Source of the DNA: Stutzerimonas stutzeri | Lineage (GTDB): Bacteria > Pseudomonadota > Gammaproteobacteria > Pseudomonadales > Pseudomonadaceae | Direction: 5' to 3' | Assembly (NCBI RefSeq): GCF_000952685.1 | Contig: NZ_JYHV01000004.1 | Span: 1 to 64,000, forward strand | DNA: 64,000 nt | Part shown: positions 1 through 7,782 of the stretch, one piece after another | Numbering within the stretch: the first letter of the stretch is position 1 | Layout: every line of letters starts with the position of its first letter | Made by a program: the position numbers and the translations under genes | The notes under the pieces: model-generated | The model's database searches: none | Told to the model about the DNA's origin: nothing | What the model saw: only the letters and a program-made list of their open reading frames with translations

Positions 1-206
1 GCAAGCGTTTTTGCTTACTTTTTTGGCAACTGAAAAAAGTGAGTCGCCCAGCAGGGCGAAACCTACGGTGCGAAGCGACGACGGAGCCGGGCTATACGAA
101 GATGGCCGTATCGTCCCCTGATCGCGAGCAAGCTCGCTCCTACGAAAAGCGATAGACCGCTCAGCGGCTGAGGCATAGAGGGAACGATGACTCATCACGG
201 CGCCCC
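1..206. repeat. Repeat-like intergenic DNA beyond fliP
   Basis: No gene is visible between the window edge and the fliP stop. The stretch holds two small inverted repeats: ACTTTTTT at 17-24 against AAAAAAGT at 33-40, and TCGCCC at 44-49 against GGGCGA at 54-59. A REP-like segment containing GCGAGCAAGCTCGCTCC lies near 123-140. Such palindromic units are common between Pseudomonas operons. What is unusual is the place: fliQ would normally start within a few bases of the fliP stop. Confidence 0.5.
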
Positions 207-962
207 CTAAAACGGCTGAACACTGGTGGTCAGCGTCCCCATCAACAACGCCCAGCCATCCACCAACACAAACACCATCAACTTGAACGGCAGCGAAATC
301 ATCATTGGCGACAGCATCATCATGCCCATCGCCATCAGCACACTGGCCACCACCAGGTCGATCACCAGAAACGGCACGAAAATCATGAAGCCGAGCTGAA
401 AGGCCGTCTTCAACTCGCTCAGCACGAACGCCGGCAGCAGCAGGGAGAAGTCCAGTTCTTCGAGATTCTCCGGCACTTCTTCGCCGGCCAGCGACACCAT
501 GGTCTCCAGCGAGGTCTTGTTGGTCTGCGCCAGCATGAACGCCGAGAGGCTGGTTTTGGACACCTCCAGCGCCTGCTCCAGGCTGATCTCGTCGTTCTGA
601 AACGGCTCGAACGCGGCGCTATGAATTTCCTGCCACACAGGGCGCATCACCAGCAGGGTAACGATCAGCGCGATGCCGATCAGGACCTGGTTGGGTGGGC
701 TCTGTTGCAGGCCGATGGCCTGGCGCAGGATGGCCAACACGATGATGAAGCGGGTGAAGCAGGTCATCATCATCAGCATCGCCGGCAGGAAGCCCAGCAG
801 CGTCATGATGATCAGGATCTGCAGCTTTATGCTGAATGCCTGACCGTTCTCGGTATCGTTCAGGTTGAACAGCGTGATTTCGCCGCCGGCAGCCTGCGCG
901 GCCAGCGGGAACAGGCTGGCCAGCAGCAGGCACAGCAGCAACAGCCCGCGGCGCAGCTTCAT
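207..962 (-). CDS. fliP: Flagellar export apparatus protein FliP (LfiP), lateral system
   Basis: FliP is a core membrane protein of the flagellar type III export gate. The 251-residue product starts with a cleavable signal peptide (hydrophobic LLLLCLLLASLF, ending near AQAA). It then shows the FliP pattern of hydrophobic helices, including the block LPAMLMMMTCFTRFIIVLA and the C-terminal VPFLVIDLVVASVLMAMGM. The ATG at 962 overlaps the fliN stop by four bases and follows fliM-fliN in one minus-strand operon. Upstream in-frame codons belong to the other reading of fliN and are not part of the gene. It is the last gene of the operon here, because fliQ does not follow. Confidence 0.95.
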   Translation of the reverse strand: MKLRRGLLLLCLLLASLFPLAAQAAGGEITLFNLNDTENGQAFSIKLQILIIMTLLGFLPAMLMMMTCFTRFIIVLAILRQAIGLQQSPPNQVLIGIALIVTLLVMRPVWQEIHSAAFEPFQNDEISLEQALEVSKTSLSAFMLAQTNKTSLETMVSLAGEEVPENLEELDFSLLLPAFVLSELKTAFQLGFMIFVPFLVIDLVVASVLMAMGMMMLSPMMISLPFKLMVFVLVDGWALLMGTLTTSVQPF

Positions 963-1330
963 TGCGTCAGCGCATCCAGGCCGACGCCGGACAGTTCGAC
1001 GATGCGCAGGCCGTAACTGCCGTTCATCACCACCACTTCTGCTTTGGCGAACAGGGTGCCGTTGACCTTCACGTCCAGCGGCTCGCCGGCGACCTTGTCG
1101 AGGACGATGACGCTGCTGGTGTCGCACTCCATCAGTTCTTTCAGCGAAATCTCAGCCGAGGCCACTTCCAAGGTGACGTTCACCGGGATCTTGCCGAAGA
1201 AGCTCAGGTCCTGACGCGGCGCCTGGAGCTGGGGAGCGGGCGCAGCGGCTGGCTCGTCGATACCGTCGAGGCTCAGGTCGCCCTCGTTGATCAGGTTCTC
1301 GAATTCGTTGTCGGACAGTTGACCGGTCAT
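959..1330 (-). CDS. fliN: Flagellar motor switch protein FliN (LfiN)
   Basis: A 123-residue C-ring subunit. The C-terminal two thirds match the FliN/SpoA fold (IPVNVTLEVASAEISLKEL, then VIVLDKVAGEPLDVKVNG and YGLRIVEL). The N-terminus, LSDNEFENLINEGDL, resembles the EIDALL-type CheY-binding peptide that is normally on FliM, whereas the FliM here lacks it. That functional reading is inference. The gene overlaps fliM (start) and fliP (stop) by four bases each, as expected for translational coupling. Confidence 0.93.
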   Translation of the reverse strand: MTGQLSDNEFENLINEGDLSLDGIDEPAAAPAPQLQAPRQDLSFFGKIPVNVTLEVASAEISLKELMECDTSSVIVLDKVAGEPLDVKVNGTLFAKAEVVVMNGSYGLRIVELSGVGLDALTQ

Positions 1331-2166
1331 TGGGATTTCACGCTTTCAAGTGAAGTGAGGAACAGGGCGCCGTCTTCTTCGAAGACAGTCCCCCGGAAAA
1401 GCTTCTGCTGGTTGATGCGCACTTCGTAGCGGTCCAGCGGGCGCACCATGAGGATGTCGTTGAGCTGCAGGGCAAGCACTTGCGACAGCGGCATTTGTAC
1501 CGAGGCGACCACACAATCGAGGCGTACCGGCAGGTGCTTGATGTGATCGAGCGGATTGCCGGTCAGCCGAGCAGGCAACGGGCCGGCCAGGTGACTGGTG
1601 AGTTCATCGACCAGATCGGTGTCTAGATAAATGAAAATCGATGAACGGCTATTGGTCAGGTGGCTGATGTATTCGAACTCAGCGACATATTCCCAGGTGG
1701 TTTCTTCGTAATCGTTTTCATAGCGCTCAAGTTCACCGAATGTTTCGCCGGACAATATCGAGCGCGCAAAAATATAAGTCAGATCCAAGCCCAGTCGATC
1801 ACGCATCCGTTGTTCTGAAGTGCTGATCGGCGGTGCTTCCTGACTCGGCACTATTGTTCCGCCGTAATAGCATTCGAGTGCCTCGGTGAGGAGTGCCCGA
1901 TCAATTGAAAACCCGACCTTTCCCATCGGCGAGCGATAGATGCATTCCGGTGCTTTGTTTGCCGGCTCTTGAACATCCACCTTGCTCAATTCGAGGCTGA
2001 TCCGGTAATTGCGCAAGAAGTAGTCACCCATCAAGCGTGGGTTCTTGTTGGTGGTTTCCTTGATGAACTGAGGAATCTTGTGGTGATGCCGGCCAAGCTT
2101 CTGCGGTTTCAAAACAGTCAGGCTTTGGGCGGGCACGCCATGGTGGACTTTTGAATTGCCAGACAT
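1327..2166 (-). CDS. fliM: Flagellar motor switch protein FliM (LfiM), divergent
   Basis: A C-ring switch protein of 279 residues, shorter than typical FliM (about 320). The ATG at 2166 (MSGNSKVHHG) was chosen over an in-frame GTG at 2196 because AGGAA lies upstream of it. The middle domain (residues about 50-190) and a C-terminal SpoA-like domain (PLSQVLALQLNDILMVRPL) are recognisable. The canonical N-terminal CheY-P binding motif (LSQDEIDALL type) is absent. Lateral-flagellar FliM proteins are known to be divergent. It is the first gene of fliM-fliN-fliP, transcribed divergently from lafK. Confidence 0.9.
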   Translation of the reverse strand: MSGNSKVHHGVPAQSLTVLKPQKLGRHHHKIPQFIKETTNKNPRLMGDYFLRNYRISLELSKVDVQEPANKAPECIYRSPMGKVGFSIDRALLTEALECYYGGTIVPSQEAPPISTSEQRMRDRLGLDLTYIFARSILSGETFGELERYENDYEETTWEYVAEFEYISHLTNSRSSIFIYLDTDLVDELTSHLAGPLPARLTGNPLDHIKHLPVRLDCVVASVQMPLSQVLALQLNDILMVRPLDRYEVRINQQKLFRGTVFEEDGALFLTSLESVKSQ

Positions 2167-2602
2167 GTTGTGAACGGTATTTCCTGGTTCTTGCACGGCA
2201 GGCGATGGCCTGTCGCGCGGGTAAAAGCAGAAGAATGTTTGGCCAGGGCGGGTTTGCGGTGCCTGAGATGACGGGCACAGCTCTAGCGTGCCGCCAGTCT
2301 AGGCTTGGGCGCGAGGAAGAATTAAATCAATAGGTATCAATTGATCTTTTTTGAGATCAGCTGTGAGCAATTGATTTAATTTTAGCGGAACTGATTGGGC
2401 GGTTCCGGGCGGGCTTGTTAGCGTGCGCGCAATTGTTTCGGAGCGGTCGGCTGCAGTTACCTGTCTCGTTCGGCGAGTTGGACAGACAAGGCGACGAAAG
2501 TTCCAGAAGACTTAAATAAATTTTTCAGCGAATCCGGCGTTGTGCTCGAGCAACAGGCGTAACAGCGCCAAGGTGGTCACATTGAATAGTGTCAGTCATG
2601 CA
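2167..2602. other. Divergent fliM/lafK regulatory region, AT-rich
   Basis: This 436-base gap has no convincing gene. Its centre (about 2315-2385) is strikingly AT-rich against the flanking DNA and carries a perfect 12-base inverted repeat (see separate entry), two copies of CAATTGAT and a small stem TTGATCT/AGATCAG. It must contain the promoters for both fliM and lafK. No good -24/-12 element is visible in either direction. AT-rich promoter regions of this kind are typical targets of H-NS/MvaT-like silencers, which is inference here. Confidence 0.6.
2320..2381. promoter_or_regulatory. 12-base inverted repeat in the fliM/lafK promoter region
   Basis: AATTAAATCAAT at 2320-2331 is the exact reverse complement of ATTGATTTAATT at 2370-2381. 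Between them are CAATTGAT at 2337-2344 (repeated at 2368-2375) and a stem TTGATCT/AGATCAG at 2341-2360. The arrangement looks like paired regulator sites between two divergent flagellar operons. No binding protein can be named. Confidence 0.5.
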
Positions 2603-3988
2603 ATGAACTACTCCCGCGATGAGCTATTCGCTCCAGCGCCGGCGCGCAAGAAAATTCTCATTGTCGGCAATCCCGCAGAGGCGGGTTGCGAGTTCCTTGA
2701 AGCGGGCTTGCGAAAGGAAGGCTGCGCAGTATTTTCACACGCCGATCTGAATGATCTGGATAACGCCGCTTTGAAGGGCACATCGCTGGTTTTCATCATA
2801 ATCAGCGGCATACAACAGCCGGCCTTATATACGCAGGTCGATTCACTGATTCGTCGTGGACGCGCCATCAGCGTTATTCCCGTCGTGCAGTACGCCGACC
2901 AGGAAAAGGCCGCAGCCTTACTTGAACTGGGCTGTGTCGATTACTTGTTGTCGCCATTCAGCGCAAGCCAGTTAAGCGCATTGCTGCGCCGCCAGGAATT
3001 CGCCGATACGGCCCAGGAGAGTTTCGTCTCCTGTTCCCAGGCTGGCCGCCGTCTGCTGGCCATGGCACAGCGTGTGTCGCTGACCCGGGCGCCGATTCTG
3101 ATCACCGGTGAAACCGGCACCGGTAAGGAGCTGATGGCGCGTTATATCCATCGCTTCTCGGCCAGTGCGGATGCACCTTTCATTGCAGTCAACTGCGCAG
3201 CGATTCCGGAGCAGATGCTCGAATCGATACTGTTCGGCCATGAGAAGGGCGCCTTCACTGGCGCGGTGACGGCCCAGCCGGGGAAATTCGAACTGGCCAA
3301 CGGCGGCACGCTGCTGCTCGATGAGATCGGCGAACTGCCCCTGGGGCTGCAAGCCAAGCTGCTTCGCGTACTGCAGGAACAGCGCGTGGAGCGCCTCGGC
3401 GGGCGCAAGGAAATCGAGCTCAACGTGCGCATCATCGCCGCCACCAACCGCGATCTGCAGGTGGAAGTCGCGGAGGGGCGATTCCGTGCCGACCTGATGT
3501 TCCGCCTCGACGTGCTGCCGCTGCACATCAGCCCGCTGCGTGAGCGAAAGGAAGACGTGCTGCCGCTGGCTCGCCGTTTCGTGGCCAAGTACGCGCCGCA
3601 GGAAGCCGACGAAGAACTGTTCACCAGCGATGCCTGCCGCGCCCTGCTGCGGCACGACTGGCCGGGCAATGCCCGCGAGCTGGAGAACACCGTGCAGCGC
3701 GCCCTGGTGTTGCGCAACGGTCTGTTCATCCAGCCGCAGGATCTCGGCCTGGCAGCCCCTTCGCAAGTCGAAGTACGCACCGAGCGGTTGCCGCTGCCCA
3801 CGCTCGAAACCGGAAAGGCTGCCCTACGCGCCAGCGGCAAGTGGGCCGAGTACCAGCATGTGATCGACACCATTCGCAAGTTCGACGGGCACAAGACCAA
3901 GGCGGCGGCCAGCCTCGGGATGACCTCGCGTGCCTTGCGCTACCGCCTCAATGCCATGCGCGAGCAGGGCATCGAGCTGGATTTCTGA
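2603..3988 (+). CDS. lafK: Sigma54-dependent lateral flagellar activator LafK
   Basis: A 461-residue enhancer-binding protein. Residues 17-130 form a degenerate receiver-like (FleQ-type) domain with no aspartate at the expected phosphoacceptor strand (SLVFIIISG). The AAA+ domain has Walker A GETGTGKE at 169-176 and the sigma54-contact motif GAFTGA at 216-221. A Fis-type helix-turn-helix closes the protein ([19 protein letters not shown]). This layout and its place beside fliM and fliE match LafK, the master activator of lateral flagella in Vibrio, Aeromonas and E. coli Flag-2. The ATG at 2603 gives a natural start; a TTG at 2540 would add 21 unconserved residues. It probably drives the two sigma54 promoters at 10731 and 20570. 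Confidence 0.92.
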   Translation: MNYSRDELFAPAPARKKILIVGNPAEAGCEFLEAGLRKEGCAVFSHADLNDLDNAALKGTSLVFIIISGIQQPALYTQVDSLIRRGRAISVIPVVQYADQEKAAALLELGCVDYLLSPFSASQLSALLRRQEFADTAQESFVSCSQAGRRLLAMAQRVSLTRAPILITGETGTGKELMARYIHRFSASADAPFIAVNCAAIPEQMLESILFGHEKGAFTGAVTAQPGKFELANGGTLLLDEIGELPLGLQAKLLRVLQEQRVERLGGRKEIELNVRIIAATNRDLQVEVAEGRFRADLMFRLDVLPLHISPLRERKEDVLPLARRFVAKYAPQEADEELFTSDACRALLRHDWPGNARELENTVQRALVLRNGLFIQPQDLGLAAPSQVEVRTERLPLPTLETGKAALRASGKWAEYQHVIDTIRKFDGHKTKAAASLGMTSRALRYRLNAMREQGIELDF

Positions 3989-4016
3989 TTTAGACAAGGC
4001 AAGGGGAGAGCCAGCG

Positions 4017-4337
4017 ATGAGTTCAATCACTCAGGTGCAGCAGGATTTGCTGGGCCGCATGCAGCAGCTGCAAGGCGTCGCCAGTGGCACCGTCATCAAG
4101 CCGGCCGAGCAGGCGGCGCCGGATGCCGGTGGCCTGTTCATGGCGGCGATGCGTTCGGTCGATGCCCAGCAGCATCAGGCCGGAGCGGCCATGGCTGCGG
4201 TGGACAGCGGCAAGAGCGACGACCTGGTGGGCGCCATGCTCGACAGCCAAAAGGCCAGTGTGTCGTTTTCCGCGTTGCTGCAGGTGCGCAACAAACTGAC
4301 CACGGCGTTCGACGACGTCATGAGAATGCCGCTTTGA
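4017..4337 (+). CDS. fliE: Flagellar hook-basal body protein FliE (LfiE)
   Basis: A small (106 residues) export-gate/rod adaptor joining the MS ring and the rod. The C-terminus, [25 protein letters not shown], is the typical FliE ending (Q-x-RNKL...YxEIMRMPV in relatives). The ATG at 4017 follows the ribosome binding site AAGGGGAG. It starts 28 bases after lafK and opens fliEFGHIJ. Confidence 0.93.
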   Translation: MSSITQVQQDLLGRMQQLQGVASGTVIKPAEQAAPDAGGLFMAAMRSVDAQQHQAGAAMAAVDSGKSDDLVGAMLDSQKASVSFSALLQVRNKLTTAFDDVMRMPL

Positions 4338-4357
4338 TCCGGCGTGAGAGCTAAGAC

Positions 4358-6037
4358 GTGCTGCAGAAAATCAAAAGCAAGCTGCCGGCTGGCGGCCTCC
4401 AGCTCGACCCGCGGGTAACGCTCGCCGGCATGGCGGTGATCGCCGCCGCGCTGGCTGTCGCCGTGGCCTTTTACCTGTGGCGTGACAACGGCTCGTTCCG
4501 GCCGCTGCATGGCGCCGGTGAGGCTTTCCCGGTAGCCGAGGTGATGCAAGTGCTCGATGCCGAGGCCGTGCAATACCGCATCCACCCGCAGAGCGGGCAG
4601 ATCCTGGTGCGTGAGGACCAGCTGTCCCGAGCGCGCATGCTGCTCGCCGCCAAGGGCGTGAAGGTGGCGATGCCGGCCGGTTACGAGCTGTTCGACAAGG
4701 AGGAGCCGCTGGGCACCAGCCAGTTCGTCCAGGACGTGCGTCTCAAGCGCAGCCTGGAAGGCGAACTGGCACGCACCGTGATGTCGCTCAAGGGCGTTCA
4801 ACATGCCCGCGTGCACCTGGCGCAGGAGGAGAACAGCTCCTTCGTGGTCAGTAAACGCGCGCCGACCAAGGCCTCGGTGATGCTCCAACTGGAGCCCGGT
4901 TACAAGCTGGGCGCCGATCAGGTTGGCGCGATCGTCAATCTGGTGGCTGGCAGCGTGCCCAACCTCAAGCCCGAAAATGTTGGCGTGGTCGATCAGTACG
5001 GCGCGCTGCTGTCGCGCGGTCTGAATGTCGGCGGTGGGCCGGCGCAGAACTGGGGCGCTGTGGAGGATTACCAGCAGAAGGCTGTGGCCAACATCGAGCA
5101 GGTGCTGGCGCCGGTGCTGGGCAGCGGCAACTACCGCATCAGCGTCGCCGCTGATATCGACTTCAGCCAGAAGGAGGAAACCTTCCAGTCCTATGGCGAA
5201 ACCCCACGCCTGCGTCGCGAAGTGCTGAGCAACGAAAGCGCGCTGGATCAGCTGGCGCTGGGCATTCCCGGCTCGCTGGCCAACCGTCCCGTCGCCCCGC
5301 CGAAGGAAGGCGAGGAACCGGCGCCGGCCAAGGGCGAAACCAAGGGTGCCACCTCCTTGCGTGAAGAATCCACTCGCCAGTTGGACTATGACCAAAGCGT
5401 GGTGCATGTGAAGCACGCCGGTTTCGCCCTGCGCCAGCAGAGCGTGGCGGTGGTGCTCAACGCCGATGCCGCGCCCGAAGGCGGCTGGAGCGACGAGGCG
5501 CGCGCCGAGCTGGAAGCCATGGTCCGCAGCGCGGTGGGCTTCAAGCAGGATCGAGGCGATCTACTGACCCTCAGCGTCCTGCCCTTCGCCAGCGTGGAAA
5601 CCGTCACTGAAGAGGTGCCCTGGTGGGAAAACAACCAGGTGCACGCCTTGGCCAAGCTGGGCGTGGCCGGCCTGATCGCGCTGCTGCTGTTGTTGATCGT
5701 GGTGCGTCCCGCCGTGCGCAGCCTGACCCAGCGCAGTGCGCCCGCTGAGGCCGATCCGGCTGCTCTGGAGGGCACCCTGGCGGGGATGGCGGGACCGCTG
5801 CCGATCGAGACCGAGTCGCGTGCGGCCCTGGCCAGCCCAAAATCCAGTGGCGACGGCGTACACGTATTCGGCGAGCTCAACCCGCTGTCCGAGATTCGCC
5901 TGCCAGCGCCCGGTTCGGGCCTGGAGCTACAGATCGAGCACCTGCAAATGCTCGCCAAGAACGACCCGGAGCGTGTTTCGGAAGTCATCAAGCACTGGAT
6001 AGGCCGCAATGAAAGAGAACTCAACCCAGCCAGCTGA
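4358..6037 (+). CDS. fliF: Flagellar MS-ring protein FliF (LfiF)
   Basis: A 559-residue inner-membrane ring protein on which the rod, C ring and export gate assemble. One transmembrane segment is near residues 22-42 (VTLAGMAVIAAALAVAVAFYL) and one near 427-447 (LAKLGVAGLIALLLLLIVVRP). Between them is the periplasmic ring-building region with DVRLKRSLEGELARTV and the ARVHLA strand. The C-terminal cytoplasmic tail for FliG binding is present (LQIEHLQMLAKNDPERVSEVIKHWIG). The start is a GTG at 4358, 20 bases after fliE. The 3' end overlaps fliG by 29 bases. Confidence 0.95.
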   Translation: MLQKIKSKLPAGGLQLDPRVTLAGMAVIAAALAVAVAFYLWRDNGSFRPLHGAGEAFPVAEVMQVLDAEAVQYRIHPQSGQILVREDQLSRARMLLAAKGVKVAMPAGYELFDKEEPLGTSQFVQDVRLKRSLEGELARTVMSLKGVQHARVHLAQEENSSFVVSKRAPTKASVMLQLEPGYKLGADQVGAIVNLVAGSVPNLKPENVGVVDQYGALLSRGLNVGGGPAQNWGAVEDYQQKAVANIEQVLAPVLGSGNYRISVAADIDFSQKEETFQSYGETPRLRREVLSNESALDQLALGIPGSLANRPVAPPKEGEEPAPAKGETKGATSLREESTRQLDYDQSVVHVKHAGFALRQQSVAVVLNADAAPEGGWSDEARAELEAMVRSAVGFKQDRGDLLTLSVLPFASVETVTEEVPWWENNQVHALAKLGVAGLIALLLLLIVVRPAVRSLTQRSAPAEADPAALEGTLAGMAGPLPIETESRAALASPKSSGDGVHVFGELNPLSEIRLPAPGSGLELQIEHLQMLAKNDPERVSEVIKHWIGRNERELNPAS

Positions 6038-7076
6038 GTCGGCTACCGGCTCGAGCAAGGAGATCAAACCGCGTCCGGTACAGCTGCGCTCGGTGAGCTC
6101 GCTGGACCAGGCGGCCATCCTCATGCTGAGCATGGGCGATGACATCTCCGCCGGCATCCTGCGCAACTTCTCCCGCGAGGAAATCATCAGCATCAGCCAG
6201 GCCATGGCGCGCCTGTCCAACGTCAAGCAGCCGATGGTGTCCGACGTGATCAGCCGCTTCTTCGACGATTACAAGGAGCAGAGCAGCATCAAGGGCGCGT
6301 CGCGTACCTACTTGTCAGGCATGCTCGGCAAGGCGCTGGGTGGCGACATCACCCGCTCGCTGCTCGATTCGATCTATGGCGAGGAGATCCGCGCCAAGAT
6401 GGCCAAAATGGAATGGCTCGATCCGAAGCAGTTCGCGGCGCTGATCGCCAAGGAGCACGCGCAGATGCAGGCCGTGTTCCTCGCGTTCCTGCCGCCGGGC
6501 ATGGCCACCGACGTGCTCGAGTGCATGCCGGCTGAGCGCCAGGACGAGTTGCTCTATCGCATCGCCAACCTCAACGAGGTCAACAGCGACGTCATCGCCG
6601 AGCTCGAGCAGCTCATCGATCGCAGCCTGCAGGTGCTGTCGAACCAGGGCTCACAGGTGCGCGGCGTGAAGCAGGCGGCGGACATCATGAACCGCTTCAA
6701 GGGCAATCGTGACCAGATGTTCGAATTGCTGCGCGCCCACAACGAAGAGCTGGTGAGCAAGATCGAAGACGAGATGTATGACTTCTTCATTCTCTCCCGG
6801 CAGAACCAGGATGTGCTGCAGACCTTGCTGGAAGTGATTCCGCTGGAAGAATGGGTGGTCGCCCTCAAGGGCGCCGAGCCGGAGCTGGTCCGCGCGATTC
6901 AGGGCGCGATGCCCAAGCGTCAGGCGCAGCAGATGGAATCGATCAACCGTCGCCAGGGCCCGGTGCCGCTGTCGCGGGTCGAGCAGGTGCGCAAGGACAT
7001 CATGGCGGTGGTCCGCGAGATGTCTACCGATGGCGACCTGCAGGTTCAGTTGTTCCGCGAACAGACGGTCGAGTAA
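6009..7076 (+). CDS. fliG: Flagellar motor switch protein FliG (LfiG)
   Basis: The rotor torque protein, 355 residues. N-terminal FliF-binding, middle and C-terminal domains are all visible (DQAAILMLSMGDD; EHAQMQAVFLAFLPP, the EHPQ-type motif; EEWVVALKGAEPELVRAIQGAMPKRQA). The torque-helix region usually reads LDDRSIQ-LLREV. Here it reads LSRQNQDVLQTLLEV, so the paired acidic residues of that motif are missing, as might be expected in a divergent lateral motor. It overlaps fliF by 29 bases, and its ATG lies within the fliF 3' end. Confidence 0.93.
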   Translation: MKENSTQPAESATGSSKEIKPRPVQLRSVSSLDQAAILMLSMGDDISAGILRNFSREEIISISQAMARLSNVKQPMVSDVISRFFDDYKEQSSIKGASRTYLSGMLGKALGGDITRSLLDSIYGEEIRAKMAKMEWLDPKQFAALIAKEHAQMQAVFLAFLPPGMATDVLECMPAERQDELLYRIANLNEVNSDVIAELEQLIDRSLQVLSNQGSQVRGVKQAADIMNRFKGNRDQMFELLRAHNEELVSKIEDEMYDFFILSRQNQDVLQTLLEVIPLEEWVVALKGAEPELVRAIQGAMPKRQAQQMESINRRQGPVPLSRVEQVRKDIMAVVREMSTDGDLQVQLFREQTVE

Positions 7077-7082
7077 GCGCCG

Positions 7083-7781
7083 ATGAGCATCAAGATCATC
7101 AAGGGCGAAGGCCGCTCCTGGCGCCCGTTCCGCTTTCCGCCACGGGTCAGAACCGCGGCAGAGCTGGCGGACAGTGTTGCCGGCGACCCGGCCGCGCTGC
7201 AGCGCGCTGTTGCCGATGGCTTTCAGGAAGGCATCGACAAGGGTTACGAACAGGGTCTGGAGCAGGGCCGTGAAGCCGGTCACCGTGAAGGCTTCGAGCG
7301 TGGGGTGGAGGATGGCAAGGCGATCGGCCGAGAAGAGGGCCGCGCCCTGGGTCGCCAGGCTTTCGACCAGGCGGCCCGGCCGATGGACGATCTGGTCGAG
7401 CGCTTCGAGCGCTTTCGGCAGGAATTTGAACAAGCGCGTCGTGAGCAGCTGCTCGAGCTGGTGCAGAAGGTCTCCAAGCAGGTGATCCGCTGCGAGCTGA
7501 CCCTGCATCCGACGCAATTGCTGTCGCTGGCCGAGGATGCCCTGGCAGCCATGCCCGGCGATCAGGACGATGTGCGCATCCTGCTCAACCCCGAAGAATG
7601 CAACCGGATCAAGGAGTTGGCGCCGGAACGCGCCGCTGCATGGCGTTTGGTGCCGGACGACAAACTCGCCCTCGGCGAATGCCGTGTGATCACCGCCGAA
7701 TCGGAAGCCGACATCGGCTGTCAGCAGCGTCTGGATTCGTGCATGGATACGCTGGCCGAACACATCAGGGCAGAGGGCTGA
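7083..7781 (+). CDS. fliH: Flagellar assembly protein FliH (LfiH)
   Basis: A 232-residue regulator of the export ATPase FliI. The central part is rich in GxxxG repeats (YEQGLEQGREAGHREGFERGVEDGKAIGREEG), the hallmark of FliH. The C-terminal HrpE/YscL-like domain follows (VQKVSKQVIRCELTLHPTQLL). It sits six bases after fliG and immediately before fliI. Confidence 0.92.
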   Translation: MSIKIIKGEGRSWRPFRFPPRVRTAAELADSVAGDPAALQRAVADGFQEGIDKGYEQGLEQGREAGHREGFERGVEDGKAIGREEGRALGRQAFDQAARPMDDLVERFERFRQEFEQARREQLLELVQKVSKQVIRCELTLHPTQLLSLAEDALAAMPGDQDDVRILLNPEECNRIKELAPERAAAWRLVPDDKLALGECRVITAESEADIGCQQRLDSCMDTLAEHIRAEG

Positions 7782-7782
7782 T

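Noticed and set aside
2185..2203. A GG-N10-GC match that could be a sigma54 promoter toward lafK
   Set aside because: It lies about 400 bases from lafK near the fliM start region, the flanking bases fit poorly, and such matches arise by chance in GC-rich DNA.
4175..5416. A 413-codon minus-strand frame opposite fliE and fliF
   Set aside because: It is the shadow of fliF with antisense-type composition and no ribosome binding site.
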